In this document: positions 1 through 8,373 of the stretch, piece by piece | Position numbering within the stretch: the stretch's first letter is position 1 | Layout of the letters: each line of letters opens with the position of its first letter | Source: Rhodoplanes sp963840055 | GTDB taxonomy: Bacteria > Pseudomonadota > Alphaproteobacteria > Rhizobiales > Xanthobacteraceae | Assembly: GCA_963840055.1 (NCBI GenBank) | Contig: CAWIXM010000013.1 | Location: 128,258-192,257, forward strand | Direction: 5' to 3' | DNA: 64,000 nucleotides | The notes under the pieces: model-generated | What the model was told of the DNA's origin: nothing | The model's database searches: none | What the model saw: only the letters and a program-made list of their open reading frames with translations | Translations under genes and position numbers: made by a program

Positions 1-249
1 ATCGCCGGAATGGAGCCGCGCCACGTCGAGGCCTTGCGCGTGCGCTGTGATATATTCCGCCTCGATCTCGTCGAGCGACATCGGCGCGGTATCGACGATG
101 CGCGCGCCCGCAGGGCAATGCGCCAGCAATTCCGGCGGCACGATCGAGCCGGCATAAAGACAGACCGGACAGCGCGCGAGGAGATCGCGCCCGCGCACCG
201 TGATGAGGTCGGCCGCGCCCGGCCCCGCGCCGATGAAATGCACCGTCAC
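1..249 (-). CDS. cobM: precorrin-4 C11-methyltransferase, N-terminal part (runs off window)
   Basis: Only the first 83 codons are inside the window; the gene continues past base 1. The translation opens MTVHFIGAGPGAADLITVRG, the glycine-rich SAM-binding start of the Cob/Cbi methyltransferase family, followed by CPVCLYAGSIVPPELLAHCP, typical of CobM/CbiF. CobM methylates C11 of precorrin-4 in aerobic corrin synthesis, in the cytoplasm. The start is a GTG whose last two bases form the TGA stop of cobE (GTGA at 249-246), so the two are translationally coupled. It is the last gene seen of the minus-strand cobL-cobE-cobM series. Confidence 0.9.
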   Translation of the reverse strand, partial: MTVHFIGAGPGAADLITVRGRDLLARCPVCLYAGSIVPPELLAHCPAGARIVDTAPMSLDEIEAEYITAHAQGLDVARLHSGD

Positions 250-650
250 GGCGTGACTCCCGTCTCGGCAAGCGCGCAGGTCGCCGGGCCGACGACGATG
301 CGGGAGGCGATGAGCCGCGCCGCCACTCCGCCCGCGGCGAGCGCGGCGGCTTCCGCGACCGACGGCACGCCGGCAAAAGCGATAACACGGTCGGAATGCG
401 TCATGGTGCGCGCGCCGGCGGCTTCGAGATCACTCTGCGGCACCAGCACCAGCGGCACGCCGCGCGCGATCGCGGCGTCCATGATGCCGCGCTCAGCGCC
501 CTTGAAGGCCGGCGTGGCGATGATCCCGAGCCTGTCGCCGCCGAGGCCGGCGCGGGCGAGCGCGGCGGCGATCACGGCGTCGATCTCCGCCGCCGACGCG
601 CCCTTGCGGCATCCTACCCCGGCGACGATCATGGCTTGATCCAGGTCCAT
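246..650 (-). CDS. cobE: cobalamin biosynthesis protein CobE (CbiG C-terminal-like)
   Basis: A 134-residue protein matching the short CobE/CbiG-C family: MIVAGVGCRKGASAAEIDAV near the N-terminus, then IATPAFKGAERGIMDAA and a final TCALAETGVTP. The opening GVGCRKG and the Lys-rich middle are the family signature. In aerobic producers CobE is proposed to help handle the precorrin-5 deacylation step, but its exact role is less settled than its neighbours'. Its ATG lies 22 bases inside the 3' end of cobL and its TGA overlaps the GTG of cobM, so it sits in a tightly coupled unit. The length is normal for stand-alone CobE. Confidence 0.85.
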   Translation of the reverse strand: MDLDQAMIVAGVGCRKGASAAEIDAVIAAALARAGLGGDRLGIIATPAFKGAERGIMDAAIARGVPLVLVPQSDLEAAGARTMTHSDRVIAFAGVPSVAEAAALAAGGVAARLIASRIVVGPATCALAETGVTP

Positions 651-1876
651 TGCGTGACCGGCATCGCCGGTCGCCAGCCCGTCTTGGTTCCGACGGCGTC
701 GGCGCGCGCGATCGAGATGCGGACTAATTCGCCGCCAAGCGCGGCATGCCGCGCGATCAGCGCCGCCTCGGTTGCGAGCGTCACCGCGTTGACGACGAGA
801 CGCCCACCGGGCCGGAGCGCCGTGATGGCTGCGTCCAGCACACCGGGGTCGCTCGCGCCGCCGCCGATGAAGATCGCGTCCGGCGTCGCGAGCCTTTCAA
901 GCGCGCCCGGGGCCGTTGCCTCGATGACTTCGAGGCCCGGCACGCCGAACGCTGCGGCGTTGCGGCGAATGCGCGCGGCGCGGTCGGCCCGCGCTTCGAT
1001 CGCTGCCGCGCGCATGGACGGATCGGCCAGCATCCACTCGATGGCGATCGAGCCGCTGCCTGCGCCGATGTCCCACAGAAGTTCGCCGCGGCGCGGGCCG
1101 AGCGAGGACAACGTCACCGCGCGAATCTCGCGTTTGGTGATCTGGCCGTCGTGCTCGAACAAATGCTCAGGCAAGCCCGCTGCGCGGGCGAGCACGCGGG
1201 CGTCCGCTGCGGCAATCACCTCGATCGCCAACGTGTTGAGCGGATCGACCGTGCCGAGACTGAAATTCTCTGCGGTCGTCGTGCGCACGTGTTCGCGCGG
1301 GCCGCCGAGCGCCTCCAACACGGTGAGCTTCGAACCGCCGAAGCCGGTCGCGGCGAGCAGGCGCGCCAACGCCGCCGGTCCATCGCCGTCGGAGGTGAGC
1401 GCGAGCACGCGCGCGCCGGGTTGCAGATGCGGGCGAATGAGATCGAGCGCGCGCGCATGCAAGGACAGAACGATGGTGTCGGGCAACGCCCAGCCGAGCC
1501 GGGCGGCGGCGAGGCTGAAGGCGGACGGCGCAGGCACCGTCACCGTCTCCTGCGGATCGACATGGCGCATCAGCACCGTGCCAACGCCATAGAAGAAGGG
1601 ATCGCCGGAGGCGAGCACGCACACCGCACGGCCGCGCGCGGCCAGCACCTCCTCAATTCCGCGCTCGAACGGGCTCGGCCACGGCCGCGCCGCGCCGCGA
1701 ATGAGCGCGCCAGCCAATTGCAGATGCCGCTTGCCGCCGAACACGATTTCGGCGTTAGTAACAAGGCCGCGCGCGACCGGGCTGAGGCCGGCCGCCCCGT
1801 CTTCGCCGATCCCGACGATGGACAACCAGCGGCGCGGTGCGACAATGTCCCGCCCGATCGGATCAGAGAGCGCCAT
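629..1876 (-). CDS. cobL: precorrin-6Y C5,15-methyltransferase (decarboxylating)
   Basis: A 415-residue fusion of CbiE and CbiT, the normal CobL form. The N-terminal half carries GIGEDG (residues 22-27) and the second half the SAM-binding DIGAGSGSIAIEW (about 270). It methylates C5 and C15 of precorrin-6B and removes the ring C acetate carboxyl group. I chose the ATG at 1876 because GAGGA sits about 8 bases upstream on the minus strand and the family has a short N-terminal lead before the G-rich loop; the reading frame itself is open further, to 1981. This start codon overlaps the cobK ATG on the other strand (CATG at 1874-1877), so any dedicated cobL promoter would lie inside cobK. A start at the TTG before SIVGIGEDG is a weaker alternative. 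Confidence 0.92.
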   Translation of the reverse strand: MALSDPIGRDIVAPRRWLSIVGIGEDGAAGLSPVARGLVTNAEIVFGGKRHLQLAGALIRGAARPWPSPFERGIEEVLAARGRAVCVLASGDPFFYGVGTVLMRHVDPQETVTVPAPSAFSLAAARLGWALPDTIVLSLHARALDLIRPHLQPGARVLALTSDGDGPAALARLLAATGFGGSKLTVLEALGGPREHVRTTTAENFSLGTVDPLNTLAIEVIAAADARVLARAAGLPEHLFEHDGQITKREIRAVTLSSLGPRRGELLWDIGAGSGSIAIEWMLADPSMRAAAIEARADRAARIRRNAAAFGVPGLEVIEATAPGALERLATPDAIFIGGGASDPGVLDAAITALRPGGRLVVNAVTLATEAALIARHAALGGELVRISIARADAVGTKTGWRPAMPVTQWTWIKP

Positions 1877-2639
1877 GCCAAACGTCCTCATTCTCGGCGG
1901 CACGATGGAGGGGCGGCGTCTCGCCGAGCGTCTTGCCGGCCGCAGCGACCTTGCCGTCACGCTCTCGCTTGCCGGCCGCACCGCTCACCCCGCAGCGCTG
2001 CCGGTTCCGGTGCGGAGCGGCGGTTTCGGCGGCGTTGCAGGGCTTGTCGATTATCTCAAGGCAGAGCGCATCGACGCGCTGATCGATGCGACGCACCCCT
2101 ATGCTGCTGTCATCTCCGCCAATGCCGCGCAAGCCGCCCGGATTACCGGCGTGCCGCTGCTTGCGCTCCGCCGGCAATCCTGGGCGAAAGTCGATGGCGA
2201 TCGCTGGACCGAAGTCGCCGACATGAACGAGGCGGTGCACGCGCTCGGCGACAAACCGCGCCGGGTCTTTCTCGCCCTCGGACGCAAGGAGGTCGCGCCG
2301 TTCGCGCAAGCGCCCCAGCATCATTATCTCGTGCGCAGCGTCGATCCGATCGATCCGCCGCTGGCCGTTCCGCATGCCGAATACATTCGCGCGCGTGGAC
2401 CGTTCAGCGAAGACGACGAGCGGGCGCTTCTTGCCGACCGCGGCATCGAGGTGATCGTTTCGAAGAACAGCGGCGGGAGCGCGACCTACGGCAAGATCGC
2501 CGCCGCGCGCGCGCTCGGAATTGGCGTGATCGTGCTGCGCCGGCCGACGCTGCCCGATGTCCCGTCGGTTGAAACGCTGGATGCGGCGCTTGCTTGGCTC
2601 GATCATGCGCTCGCTCCGCAGGCCGCGCGCGGCGTATAG
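1875..2639 (+). CDS. cobK: precorrin-6A reductase
   Basis: A 254-residue protein starting MPNVLILGGTMEGRRLAERL, the Rossmann start of CobK/CbiJ, with IDATHPYAAVISANA (the conserved DATHPYA motif) and near the C-terminus VSKNSGGSATYGKIAAAR. It reduces precorrin-6A to precorrin-6B with NADPH. It is the only plus-strand gene in the left half of the cob cluster. Its ATG shares two bases with the cobL ATG, and its last 37 bases overlap the 3' end of cobJ. A GAGAG stretch lies 4-9 bases before the start. Transcribing it needs a promoter inside cobL. Confidence 0.93.
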   Translation: MPNVLILGGTMEGRRLAERLAGRSDLAVTLSLAGRTAHPAALPVPVRSGGFGGVAGLVDYLKAERIDALIDATHPYAAVISANAAQAARITGVPLLALRRQSWAKVDGDRWTEVADMNEAVHALGDKPRRVFLALGRKEVAPFAQAPQHHYLVRSVDPIDPPLAVPHAEYIRARGPFSEDDERALLADRGIEVIVSKNSGGSATYGKIAAARALGIGVIVLRRPTLPDVPSVETLDAALAWLDHALAPQAARGV

Positions 2640-3367
2640 ACCAGCGGTTGACGGCCCGGGCGCGCGATCACGCGCGTTTCGGCCGAGCCGACAATAATTA
2701 GGGTCGCCATATCGGCTGCGCTCGGGTCGGCCGCCGCGAGCGCTGTCACGATGATCTCCTCGTCAGGCCGGCCGACGGCGCGGCCAAACACGACGGGAGT
2801 CGTCGCCGGAAGAAGCCGCCGCAGGCGTTCCAGCGCTGCGCCAAGCTGCCAGGGGCGGGCACGCGAGACCGGATTATAAAGAGCAAGGACGAATCCGGCG
2901 CCGGCCGCGGCGTCGAGCCGGCGCTCGATCAGCTCCCACGATTTGAGATTGTCCGACAGCGAAAGCGCGCAGAAGTCGTGGCCGAGCGGCGCGCCGATCC
3001 GGGCCGCGACCGCGAGCATCGCGGTGATGCCGGGCACGATCGTCAGATCGAGTTCGCGCCATGCCACAGGCCCGCTCTCGATCTCACCGCACACCGCCGC
3101 CGCCATCGCAAACACGCCAGGATCGCCGCCCGAGACCAGGGCGACGCTTGCTCCGCGCGCGGCATGGCCGAGCGCAGCGGCGGCGCGCGCGGTCTCCTCG
3201 CGATTGTCGGAGGCGTGCATTTCCTGGCCGGGCCGAACCGGCGCGCGCGCGAGATACGGACCGTAGCCGTAAAGCGCGTCCGCGGCGGCGAGCGCGTCGG
3301 CCGCTTCCGGCGTAAGCTGGCGTGCGTCGCCCGGTCCCAGTCCGACCACGGCGAGACGTCCGCTCAC
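2603..3367 (-). CDS. cobJ: precorrin-3B C17-methyltransferase
   Basis: A 254-residue protein beginning VSGRLAVVGLGPGDARQLTP, with SGGDPGVFAMAA and LYNPVSRARPWQ, the hallmark motifs of CobJ/CbiH. It methylates C17 and drives ring contraction to precorrin-4. The GTG at 3367 forms a GTGA overlap with the cobI stop. The open frame continues far upstream, but that part is out-of-frame cobI and lacks family similarity. The 3' end overlaps the convergent cobK by 37 bases. Confidence 0.93.
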   Translation of the reverse strand: MSGRLAVVGLGPGDARQLTPEAADALAAADALYGYGPYLARAPVRPGQEMHASDNREETARAAAALGHAARGASVALVSGGDPGVFAMAAAVCGEIESGPVAWRELDLTIVPGITAMLAVAARIGAPLGHDFCALSLSDNLKSWELIERRLDAAAGAGFVLALYNPVSRARPWQLGAALERLRRLLPATTPVVFGRAVGRPDEEIIVTALAAADPSAADMATLIIVGSAETRVIARPGRQPLVYTPRAACGASA

Positions 3368-4089
3368 GGGTCGAGCTCCCAGCCCGGCACCAGCACCAGG
3401 GCGAAATAGGGGGCGTCGTCGTCGGGCTTGTCGGCCATGCGGACCATGACCGCACTTGCCATGGTGCCGCGCTCGACATAGATCGCGCGGTCGAAGCAGG
3501 CCGCCTGCATAAGCGCGCGGCGCACCTTGGGGAGATTGCGGCCGAGCTTCATCACCACGGCGGCGTCGGCCTCGGAAAGGCGCCGCGCCAGCTCGCTTTC
3601 CGGCAGCGTACCGGGCAGCACGACAAAAATGTCGTCGCCTTGCGCAATCGGCACGCCCGCCATCGACCAGCATCCCGACATGCCGGTGACGCCGGCGATG
3701 ATTTCCGTCGCATAGCGGTCGGCGAGCCGCGTATGCAAATGCATGTACGATCCATAGAACATGGGATCGCCTTCGGAGATCACCGCGACTGTGCGGCCGG
3801 CCTCGATATGGGCCGAGACCGCAGCTGCCGCCGCATCGAAGAAATCGCGGATGGCATGACGATACTCGGCGCAATTTTTTGGAAGCTCTGTGGTCACCGG
3901 ATAGAGCAGGGGCAGTTCCTCGACGCCGTTGCGCAGATGCTGCGCCACGATCGTCCGCGCATTGCCGAGGCGTCCCTCTTTGGCGAAATAGGCGACCACG
4001 TCGGCTTCAGCGAGCGCGCGCGCCGCCTTCAAGGTCAACAGCTCGGGATCCCCCGGTCCGACGCCGACGCCGATCAGCCGCCCGTTCAT
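3364..4089 (-). CDS. cobI: precorrin-2 C20-methyltransferase
   Basis: A 241-residue protein starting MNGRLIGVGVGPGDPELLTL, with the SAM-binding loop GVGPGDPE and ISEGDPMFYGSYMHL, typical of CobI/CbiL. It methylates precorrin-2 at C20 to give precorrin-3A, the first committed corrin methylation. The ATG overlaps the cobH stop (ATGA at 4089-4086). The length and motif order are normal. Confidence 0.94.
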   Translation of the reverse strand: MNGRLIGVGVGPGDPELLTLKAARALAEADVVAYFAKEGRLGNARTIVAQHLRNGVEELPLLYPVTTELPKNCAEYRHAIRDFFDAAAAAVSAHIEAGRTVAVISEGDPMFYGSYMHLHTRLADRYATEIIAGVTGMSGCWSMAGVPIAQGDDIFVVLPGTLPESELARRLSEADAAVVMKLGRNLPKVRRALMQAACFDRAIYVERGTMASAVMVRMADKPDDDAPYFALVLVPGWELDP

Positions 4090-4712
4090 AGGCCCGCCCT
4101 CGCAAGCGCATTGATGGCGGCGGCTGCGATCGCGCTGCCGCCGAGGCGTCCGCGCACGCTCACGAAGGGGACGCCACGCGGATCGGCGGCGAGCGCGTCT
4201 TTCGATTCCGCCGCCCCGACAAAGCCGACCGGAAGCCCGAGAATGGCGGCCGGTTTCGGCCCGCCGGCGTCGAGCATTTCGAGCAGGCGGAACAGCGCGG
4301 TGGGCGCATTGCCGATCGCCACCACCGCGCCCGCGAGCCGGCTCGTCCACAGGTCGAGCGCCGCAGCGGTGCGTGTGGTGCCGAGCGCGCGCGCCAGCTC
4401 CGGCACGCGCGGGTCGTGCAGGGTGCACACGACCTCGTTCTTGGCGGGCAGCCGCGCCCGCGTCACGCCATGCGCCACCATCTCGGAATCGCATAGGATT
4501 GGAGCGCCATGTGCCAGCGCAGCGCGCCCGGCGACGACGAGGTTTCCGCCAAACACGATATCCTTCGCCACGTCCACCAGACCGCAGGCATGGATCATGC
4601 GCACCGCGACGTCGGCTTCCTCGGCGGAGAAGCGCGAAAGATCCGCCTCGCCGCGGATGATGGCGAAGGAGCGCTCATAAATCATGGTCGGATCGCGCAG
4701 ATACTCAGCCAT
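4086..4712 (-). CDS. cobH: precorrin-8X methylmutase
   Basis: A 208-residue protein. The start MAEYLRDPTMIYERSFAIIR and the segment RMIHACGLVDV match CobH/CbiC; His41 corresponds to the catalytic histidine that moves the C11 methyl group to C12, giving hydrogenobyrinate. FGGNLVVAGRAALAHG and ILCDSEMVAHGV follow as in the family. An ATG one codon upstream (4715) is also possible; the frame further upstream belongs to cobG. Overlaps the cobG 3' end by 8 bases and cobI by 4. Confidence 0.94.
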   Translation of the reverse strand: MAEYLRDPTMIYERSFAIIRGEADLSRFSAEEADVAVRMIHACGLVDVAKDIVFGGNLVVAGRAALAHGAPILCDSEMVAHGVTRARLPAKNEVVCTLHDPRVPELARALGTTRTAAALDLWTSRLAGAVVAIGNAPTALFRLLEMLDAGGPKPAAILGLPVGFVGAAESKDALAADPRGVPFVSVRGRLGGSAIAAAAINALARAGL

Positions 4713-6057
4713 CATGACGCTCCGCCAGGATGGATGCAATTTGCGCCGCGCCAAGCCGCGACAGCGTGGCGGCCGTGCGCTCACAGGGGTGGCGCGCCGC
4801 GACAATGGCGCGGCCAAGCCGCGCAAGGGTCGGCATCAGCGCTTCGACGGGCACCGTGACCAAAGGCTGCGCCTGCGCTTGGCCGTTCACGATGATGCCG
4901 CAGCCATCTGCTCCACCGACCATGGTCAGCGGCGCGGCGCCCGGGTGGGCGCAACCTTTGACGCAACCCGAGAGGTGCACATCCACCGAGCCATCGAGCA
5001 TGGACCTAATCGCCATGGCGACGGACGGCGCAATCGCGCGTGTCGGAGTTTCGGTGCAGGCGCAGAATGGCGCGCCCGGACAGGCTGCAATCGATCGCCG
5101 CGGGTCGTCTGCCTGCGTTACGAAGCCAAGTTCTTCCGCGGCTGCGACCAGCGCGCCCGCGCGCTCCGGCGCAACGCCAATGACGAGCAGCGCGCGATCG
5201 GGGGCAGTGCGGAAGCCGCACGCTTGCGCTCGCCGCGCCGCTTCGATCAGGCGCTCCAACGCATCGGCGTCGGTGTGACCGAACGCAAGCCCGATCGCGA
5301 GCGCAATGCGCCCATCGCGCAGCGGGTGCACGCCGATCGGCTCGGATCGCGGCCGGGCGGGTGTGGCAGGCGATGTCGTCACGAGGTCCGCTACAGCGGC
5401 GCTGAATGGATCGACCCCTTCGGCCTGAAGAACCGAGCGCGCCCGCGCCGTGGGACCGCGCGCGGCTATGACGGCGAGCAGACGGAGCGCGGTTTCGACA
5501 GCGTTGCCCGGCGAAACGACGCCGATGGGCACAGCTCTTTGAGCGTCACCGCCAAGCGAGACATAAATATGCGGACCGTCGGGCCCTGCTTCCGCGCGCA
5601 ACCGCACATCGGCGGCGAGCGCATCGAGATGCAGCGCACCGCCGCCGTCGACCGCGACGGAAACTTTGGGCGCAAGCCGGACGCTCAACTCGGCGGCATG
5701 GATCGCTTCGCGCAGCTTGGTAGCGAGCGCGCTCGCGTCGATTGCTTCGTCAGCATCCAGTCCCGCGAGCGGATTCACCGCGACCGGCACGCCGTCGATC
5801 ATCTCAAGGTCGATCGCCGCCACGGCTTCGGCAAAGGCGGGCGCCGACGCTTCGGTCAGGCCGCGAATTTGAACGCTGCCGCGCGAGGTGACCTCGATAA
5901 TGCCGTTGCCGTGCCGGCGTGCCGCTGCGCTCAGCGCCGCCATGGAATCGAGCGGGATGGTCGCGCCGGTCGGCGTGATCCGCGCCAACAGGCCGTCGCC
6001 GGTCGGCATCGGCGCAGCGAGGCTCGGGCAGACGCCGCGGCGGCGGGGCGGGATCAT
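4705..6057 (-). CDS. cobG: precorrin-3B synthase (4Fe-4S monooxygenase)
   Basis: A 450-residue protein of the sulfite/nitrite reductase-like ferredoxin half-domain family. Two repeats are visible (GDGLLARITPTGATIP near the N-terminus, a second copy after about residue 235). The Fe-S ligands lie at CPGAPFCACTET and SGCVKGCAHPG, a C-x5-C ... C-x3-C pattern. CobG uses O2 to make precorrin-3B, which marks the pathway as aerobic. The ATG at 6057 overlaps the cobN stop (ATGA). The longer open frame upstream to 7056 is an out-of-frame shadow of cobN. Confidence 0.92.
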   Translation of the reverse strand: MIPPRRRGVCPSLAAPMPTGDGLLARITPTGATIPLDSMAALSAAARRHGNGIIEVTSRGSVQIRGLTEASAPAFAEAVAAIDLEMIDGVPVAVNPLAGLDADEAIDASALATKLREAIHAAELSVRLAPKVSVAVDGGGALHLDALAADVRLRAEAGPDGPHIYVSLGGDAQRAVPIGVVSPGNAVETALRLLAVIAARGPTARARSVLQAEGVDPFSAAVADLVTTSPATPARPRSEPIGVHPLRDGRIALAIGLAFGHTDADALERLIEAARRAQACGFRTAPDRALLVIGVAPERAGALVAAAEELGFVTQADDPRRSIAACPGAPFCACTETPTRAIAPSVAMAIRSMLDGSVDVHLSGCVKGCAHPGAAPLTMVGGADGCGIIVNGQAQAQPLVTVPVEALMPTLARLGRAIVAARHPCERTAATLSRLGAAQIASILAERHDG

Positions 6058-8306
6058 GATGTAGCTCCCGCGAGGACAAGATCGGCGTCGACATCGTTGC
6101 GCCGCGGATGCCAAAGCCCGCGCTGGCGGGCGGCGGCGAGCCATTCCGCGATCGCGCGCGCGGCCTCCGGGTTTTCCCGCAGGATGAATTCGCGCACGTG
6201 CGGATCGGCAACATAGGCGTCGTGCACGAGATCGAACAGCGCGCTTGGAACCGCGTCGGTCAATTCGGCGAAGGTGACGAGGCGATCGACGGTCTCGGCA
6301 AACTCCGCCGCGCCGCGCGGGCCGTGACGCATCTGCCCCGCGATGAAGCGCGGATTGATCGCGCGGGCGCGCACGATGCGCGCGAGCGCCTGGGCAAGCG
6401 GACGTGCGCGCGGGCGCTGCGGGTCGGTCAGGTCGAGCATGACGAGGTCGGGCGCATGGCCGAGCGAAGCCGCGGCCGTCGCAAACCCGCCGACAAAGGC
6501 GGCGTCCTCCGCGCCTTCCAGAAGATCGCGGGCGGGGTCGTCGCTCGGATGCACGAGCAGGTCGGCGCTTGCGACCCGCGCGGCGAATGCCTCCGGCATG
6601 AGCGTGCCGTCGGCGTCGGCCCCGCCATAGGCGTGCGACGATGCAGCGAGATAAGCGGCGCCGATCTCCGCACGATCGTGCTCGCGTCCGAGCATCGGCT
6701 CGATGCCCGACCCGTAGGCGCCCGGCGCATTGCCGAACACGCGCGCAAGCGCGTGTCCGTTGCCGCCATTGGCGCGCCGCGCCGCGGCCAGTGGATTCTC
6801 CTCGTCGGATTCCGCTCGCTCGGCGACGGCGCGCACCGCAGCGTCGATCAGCGCGATCTGCGCCGGGAACAGGTCGCGGAACAGGCCGGACACGCGCCAG
6901 GTGACGTCGATGCGCGGGCGGCCGAGGCTCGCCATCGGCAAGACCTCGATGCCGGTGACGCGACCGGTCGCATGATCCCAGATAGGCCGGCAGCCCATGA
7001 AGCTCAGGCCTTGCGCCATCTCCTCGCCGCCGGTGCGCAGCGTCGCACTGCCCCACAAATCGACGACGAGCGCGCGCGGCATTTCGCCGTGCTCTTGCAG
7101 ATAGCCGCGGATCACCTCGTCGGCGGCAAGCCGCCCGAGGTCCATCGCGGTTTGCGTCGGCAGCGTGCGCGGATCGGCGGTGAACAGGTTGCGGCCGGTC
7201 GGCAATACGTCGCGCCGGCCGCGGGCGGGCGAGCCGGCGGGGCCGGGCGCGACGCGGCGACCGTCGAGAGCGGCGAGCAGCGCTGCACGCTCGGCCGCGG
7301 CGCTTGTTTGCAGGACGGCATCGTCTGCATGGTGATCTACGCCTCTCCCCGCGTGCGGGGAGAGGCCGGAATCCACGCTTTGTGCGTGGATTCCGGGTGA
7401 GGGGGGCTCAGTAGCTTGCCCCTCACCCCAACCCTCTCCCCGTTCACGGGGAGAGGGGGATTTTGCGGGCGCGCGTCCATACACGTGCAGGCCGTCCTTG
7501 ATCGCGAGGTCTTTCAAGTCGCACAGCCAGGCGTCGATGCGGCGCAGCGCATCGATCGAATCGGCCGCGGCGTCAAGGCCGGCTTCGCGCGCGAGGCCGG
7601 TGCGCTGGGCGGTCTCGATGATCAATGTGGCCAAATGTTCGCGCCGGCGGCGGTCGAGGCCGTCCGCCTGGGCATATTCATCGATCAGGCGCTCTAGCTC
7701 GCGTGCATCGCCGGTAAGGCTGCTTGCCGCGAGCGACGGCGGCAGATGCCCGATGGTGACCGCCGCGATCCGGCGCTTGGCCTGCGCCGCCTCGCCCGGA
7801 TTGCTGACGATAAAGGGATAGATAACCGGCAGGGGCCCGACAACGGCTTCGGGAAAGCAAGTCGAACTCAGCGCGACCGCCTTGCCCGGCAGCCACTCAA
7901 GCGTGCCATGCGCGCCCATATGCACCAGCGCATCGACTTTGGCTACGTGCTGCAGCCAAAGGCCAAAGGCGAGAAGCGCATGGCGCGGCGGCTTGAGTGG
8001 ATCGTGATAATCCGCTCTGCGCTCGTCCGTGCGGCCGCGGTCGGGCGGCAATGCGATCAGAATATTGCCGTACCAGCGCGCGCGAAAACGGAACATGCCG
8101 TCGCGCGTATCCGGGTCGGCAGCGGGATCGCCCCAGGTCGATTGCATGCGCTCGGCTACCTCCGGCGGAAGATCGCGAAGCAGCCGTTCGTAATCTGCAA
8201 GCGGAAGCGTCGCGTCCCCGCCCGATCCGCATTCGTCCTCCCCCGTGAAACGGGGGAGGGGGACCATGCGCAGCATGGTGGAGGGGGCATGCGGCGAGTT
8301 GACCAC
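6054..8306 (-). CDS. cobN: cobaltochelatase subunit CobN, C-terminal portion (reading frame interrupted)
   Basis: This frame holds the C-terminal two thirds of CobN, the large subunit of the ATP-dependent aerobic cobaltochelatase that inserts Co2+ into hydrogenobyrinate a,c-diamide with CobS and CobT (not in the window). Recognisable segments include HMGAHGTLEWLPGKAVALS, DLAIKDGLHVYGRAP, DVLPTGRNLFTADPRTLPTQ and VVDLWGSATLRTGGEEMAQG. The listed GTG start lies inside a palindromic repeat and is probably not a true start: the frame continues open upstream to 8432 and joins the N-terminal part if one base is removed. A second repeat (7341-7460) adds about 40 residues in frame between VYGRAP and the DGRRV/DVLPTG segment, a region with no counterpart in ordinary CobN. 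Confidence 0.85.
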   Translation of the reverse strand: MVNSPHAPSTMLRMVPLPRFTGEDECGSGGDATLPLADYERLLRDLPPEVAERMQSTWGDPAADPDTRDGMFRFRARWYGNILIALPPDRGRTDERRADYHDPLKPPRHALLAFGLWLQHVAKVDALVHMGAHGTLEWLPGKAVALSSTCFPEAVVGPLPVIYPFIVSNPGEAAQAKRRIAAVTIGHLPPSLAASSLTGDARELERLIDEYAQADGLDRRRREHLATLIIETAQRTGLAREAGLDAAADSIDALRRIDAWLCDLKDLAIKDGLHVYGRAPAKSPSPRERGEGWGEGQATEPPSPGIHAQSVDSGLSPHAGRGVDHHADDAVLQTSAAAERAALLAALDGRRVAPGPAGSPARGRRDVLPTGRNLFTADPRTLPTQTAMDLGRLAADEVIRGYLQEHGEMPRALVVDLWGSATLRTGGEEMAQGLSFMGCRPIWDHATGRVTGIEVLPMASLGRPRIDVTWRVSGLFRDLFPAQIALIDAAVRAVAERAESDEENPLAAARRANGGNGHALARVFGNAPGAYGSGIEPMLGREHDRAEIGAAYLAASSHAYGGADADGTLMPEAFAARVASADLLVHPSDDPARDLLEGAEDAAFVGGFATAAASLGHAPDLVMLDLTDPQRPRARPLAQALARIVRARAINPRFIAGQMRHGPRGAAEFAETVDRLVTFAELTDAVPSALFDLVHDAYVADPHVREFILRENPEAARAIAEWLAAARQRGLWHPRRNDVDADLVLAGATS
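7341..7460. repeat. composite palindromic repeat inside cobN, in frame
   Basis: Three near-perfect hairpins in a row: 7342-7365 (11-bp arms, CCTCTCCCCGC / GCGGGGAGAGG), 7366-7396 (13-bp arms around GGAATCCACGC) and 7432-7457 (12-bp arms, CCCTCTCCCCGT / ACGGGGAGAGGG). On the minus strand it reads SPSPRERGEGWGEG and SGLSPHAGRGV, low-complexity peptide typical of translated palindromic repeats. It keeps the cobN frame open. Confidence 0.85.
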
Positions 8307-8361
8307 GTCGCCCTCTCCACCGCCCTGCGGGCGGTTCCCCTCCCCCGCAGCGCGGGGGAGG
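8237..8361. repeat. composite palindromic repeat inside cobN
   Basis: Four hairpins: 8237-8259 (CCTCCCCCGT / ACGGGGGAGG), 8263-8279 (ACCATGC / GCATGGT), 8319-8335 (ACCGCCC / GGGCGGT) and 8339-8361 (CCTCCCCCGC / GCGGGGGAGG). The same module set, inverted, occurs upstream of mutS at 21146-21237. It lies just downstream (in gene sense) of the point where the cobN frame breaks; the C-terminal cobN frame is open right through it. Confidence 0.85.
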
Positions 8362-8373
8362 ATGCGGTTCGGG

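Noticed and set aside
746..2572. Long plus-strand frame across cobL and cobK
   Set aside because: Translation is Arg/Ala-rich noise; both underlying genes are clear in other frames.
6054..7056. N-terminal extension of cobG to 783 residues
   Set aside because: The extension is cobN read in the wrong frame; the ATG at 6057 gives a normal CobG.
7341..8361. CRISPR-like array in cobN
   Set aside because: The repeats are palindromic modules of different sequence with no regular spacers and no cas genes.
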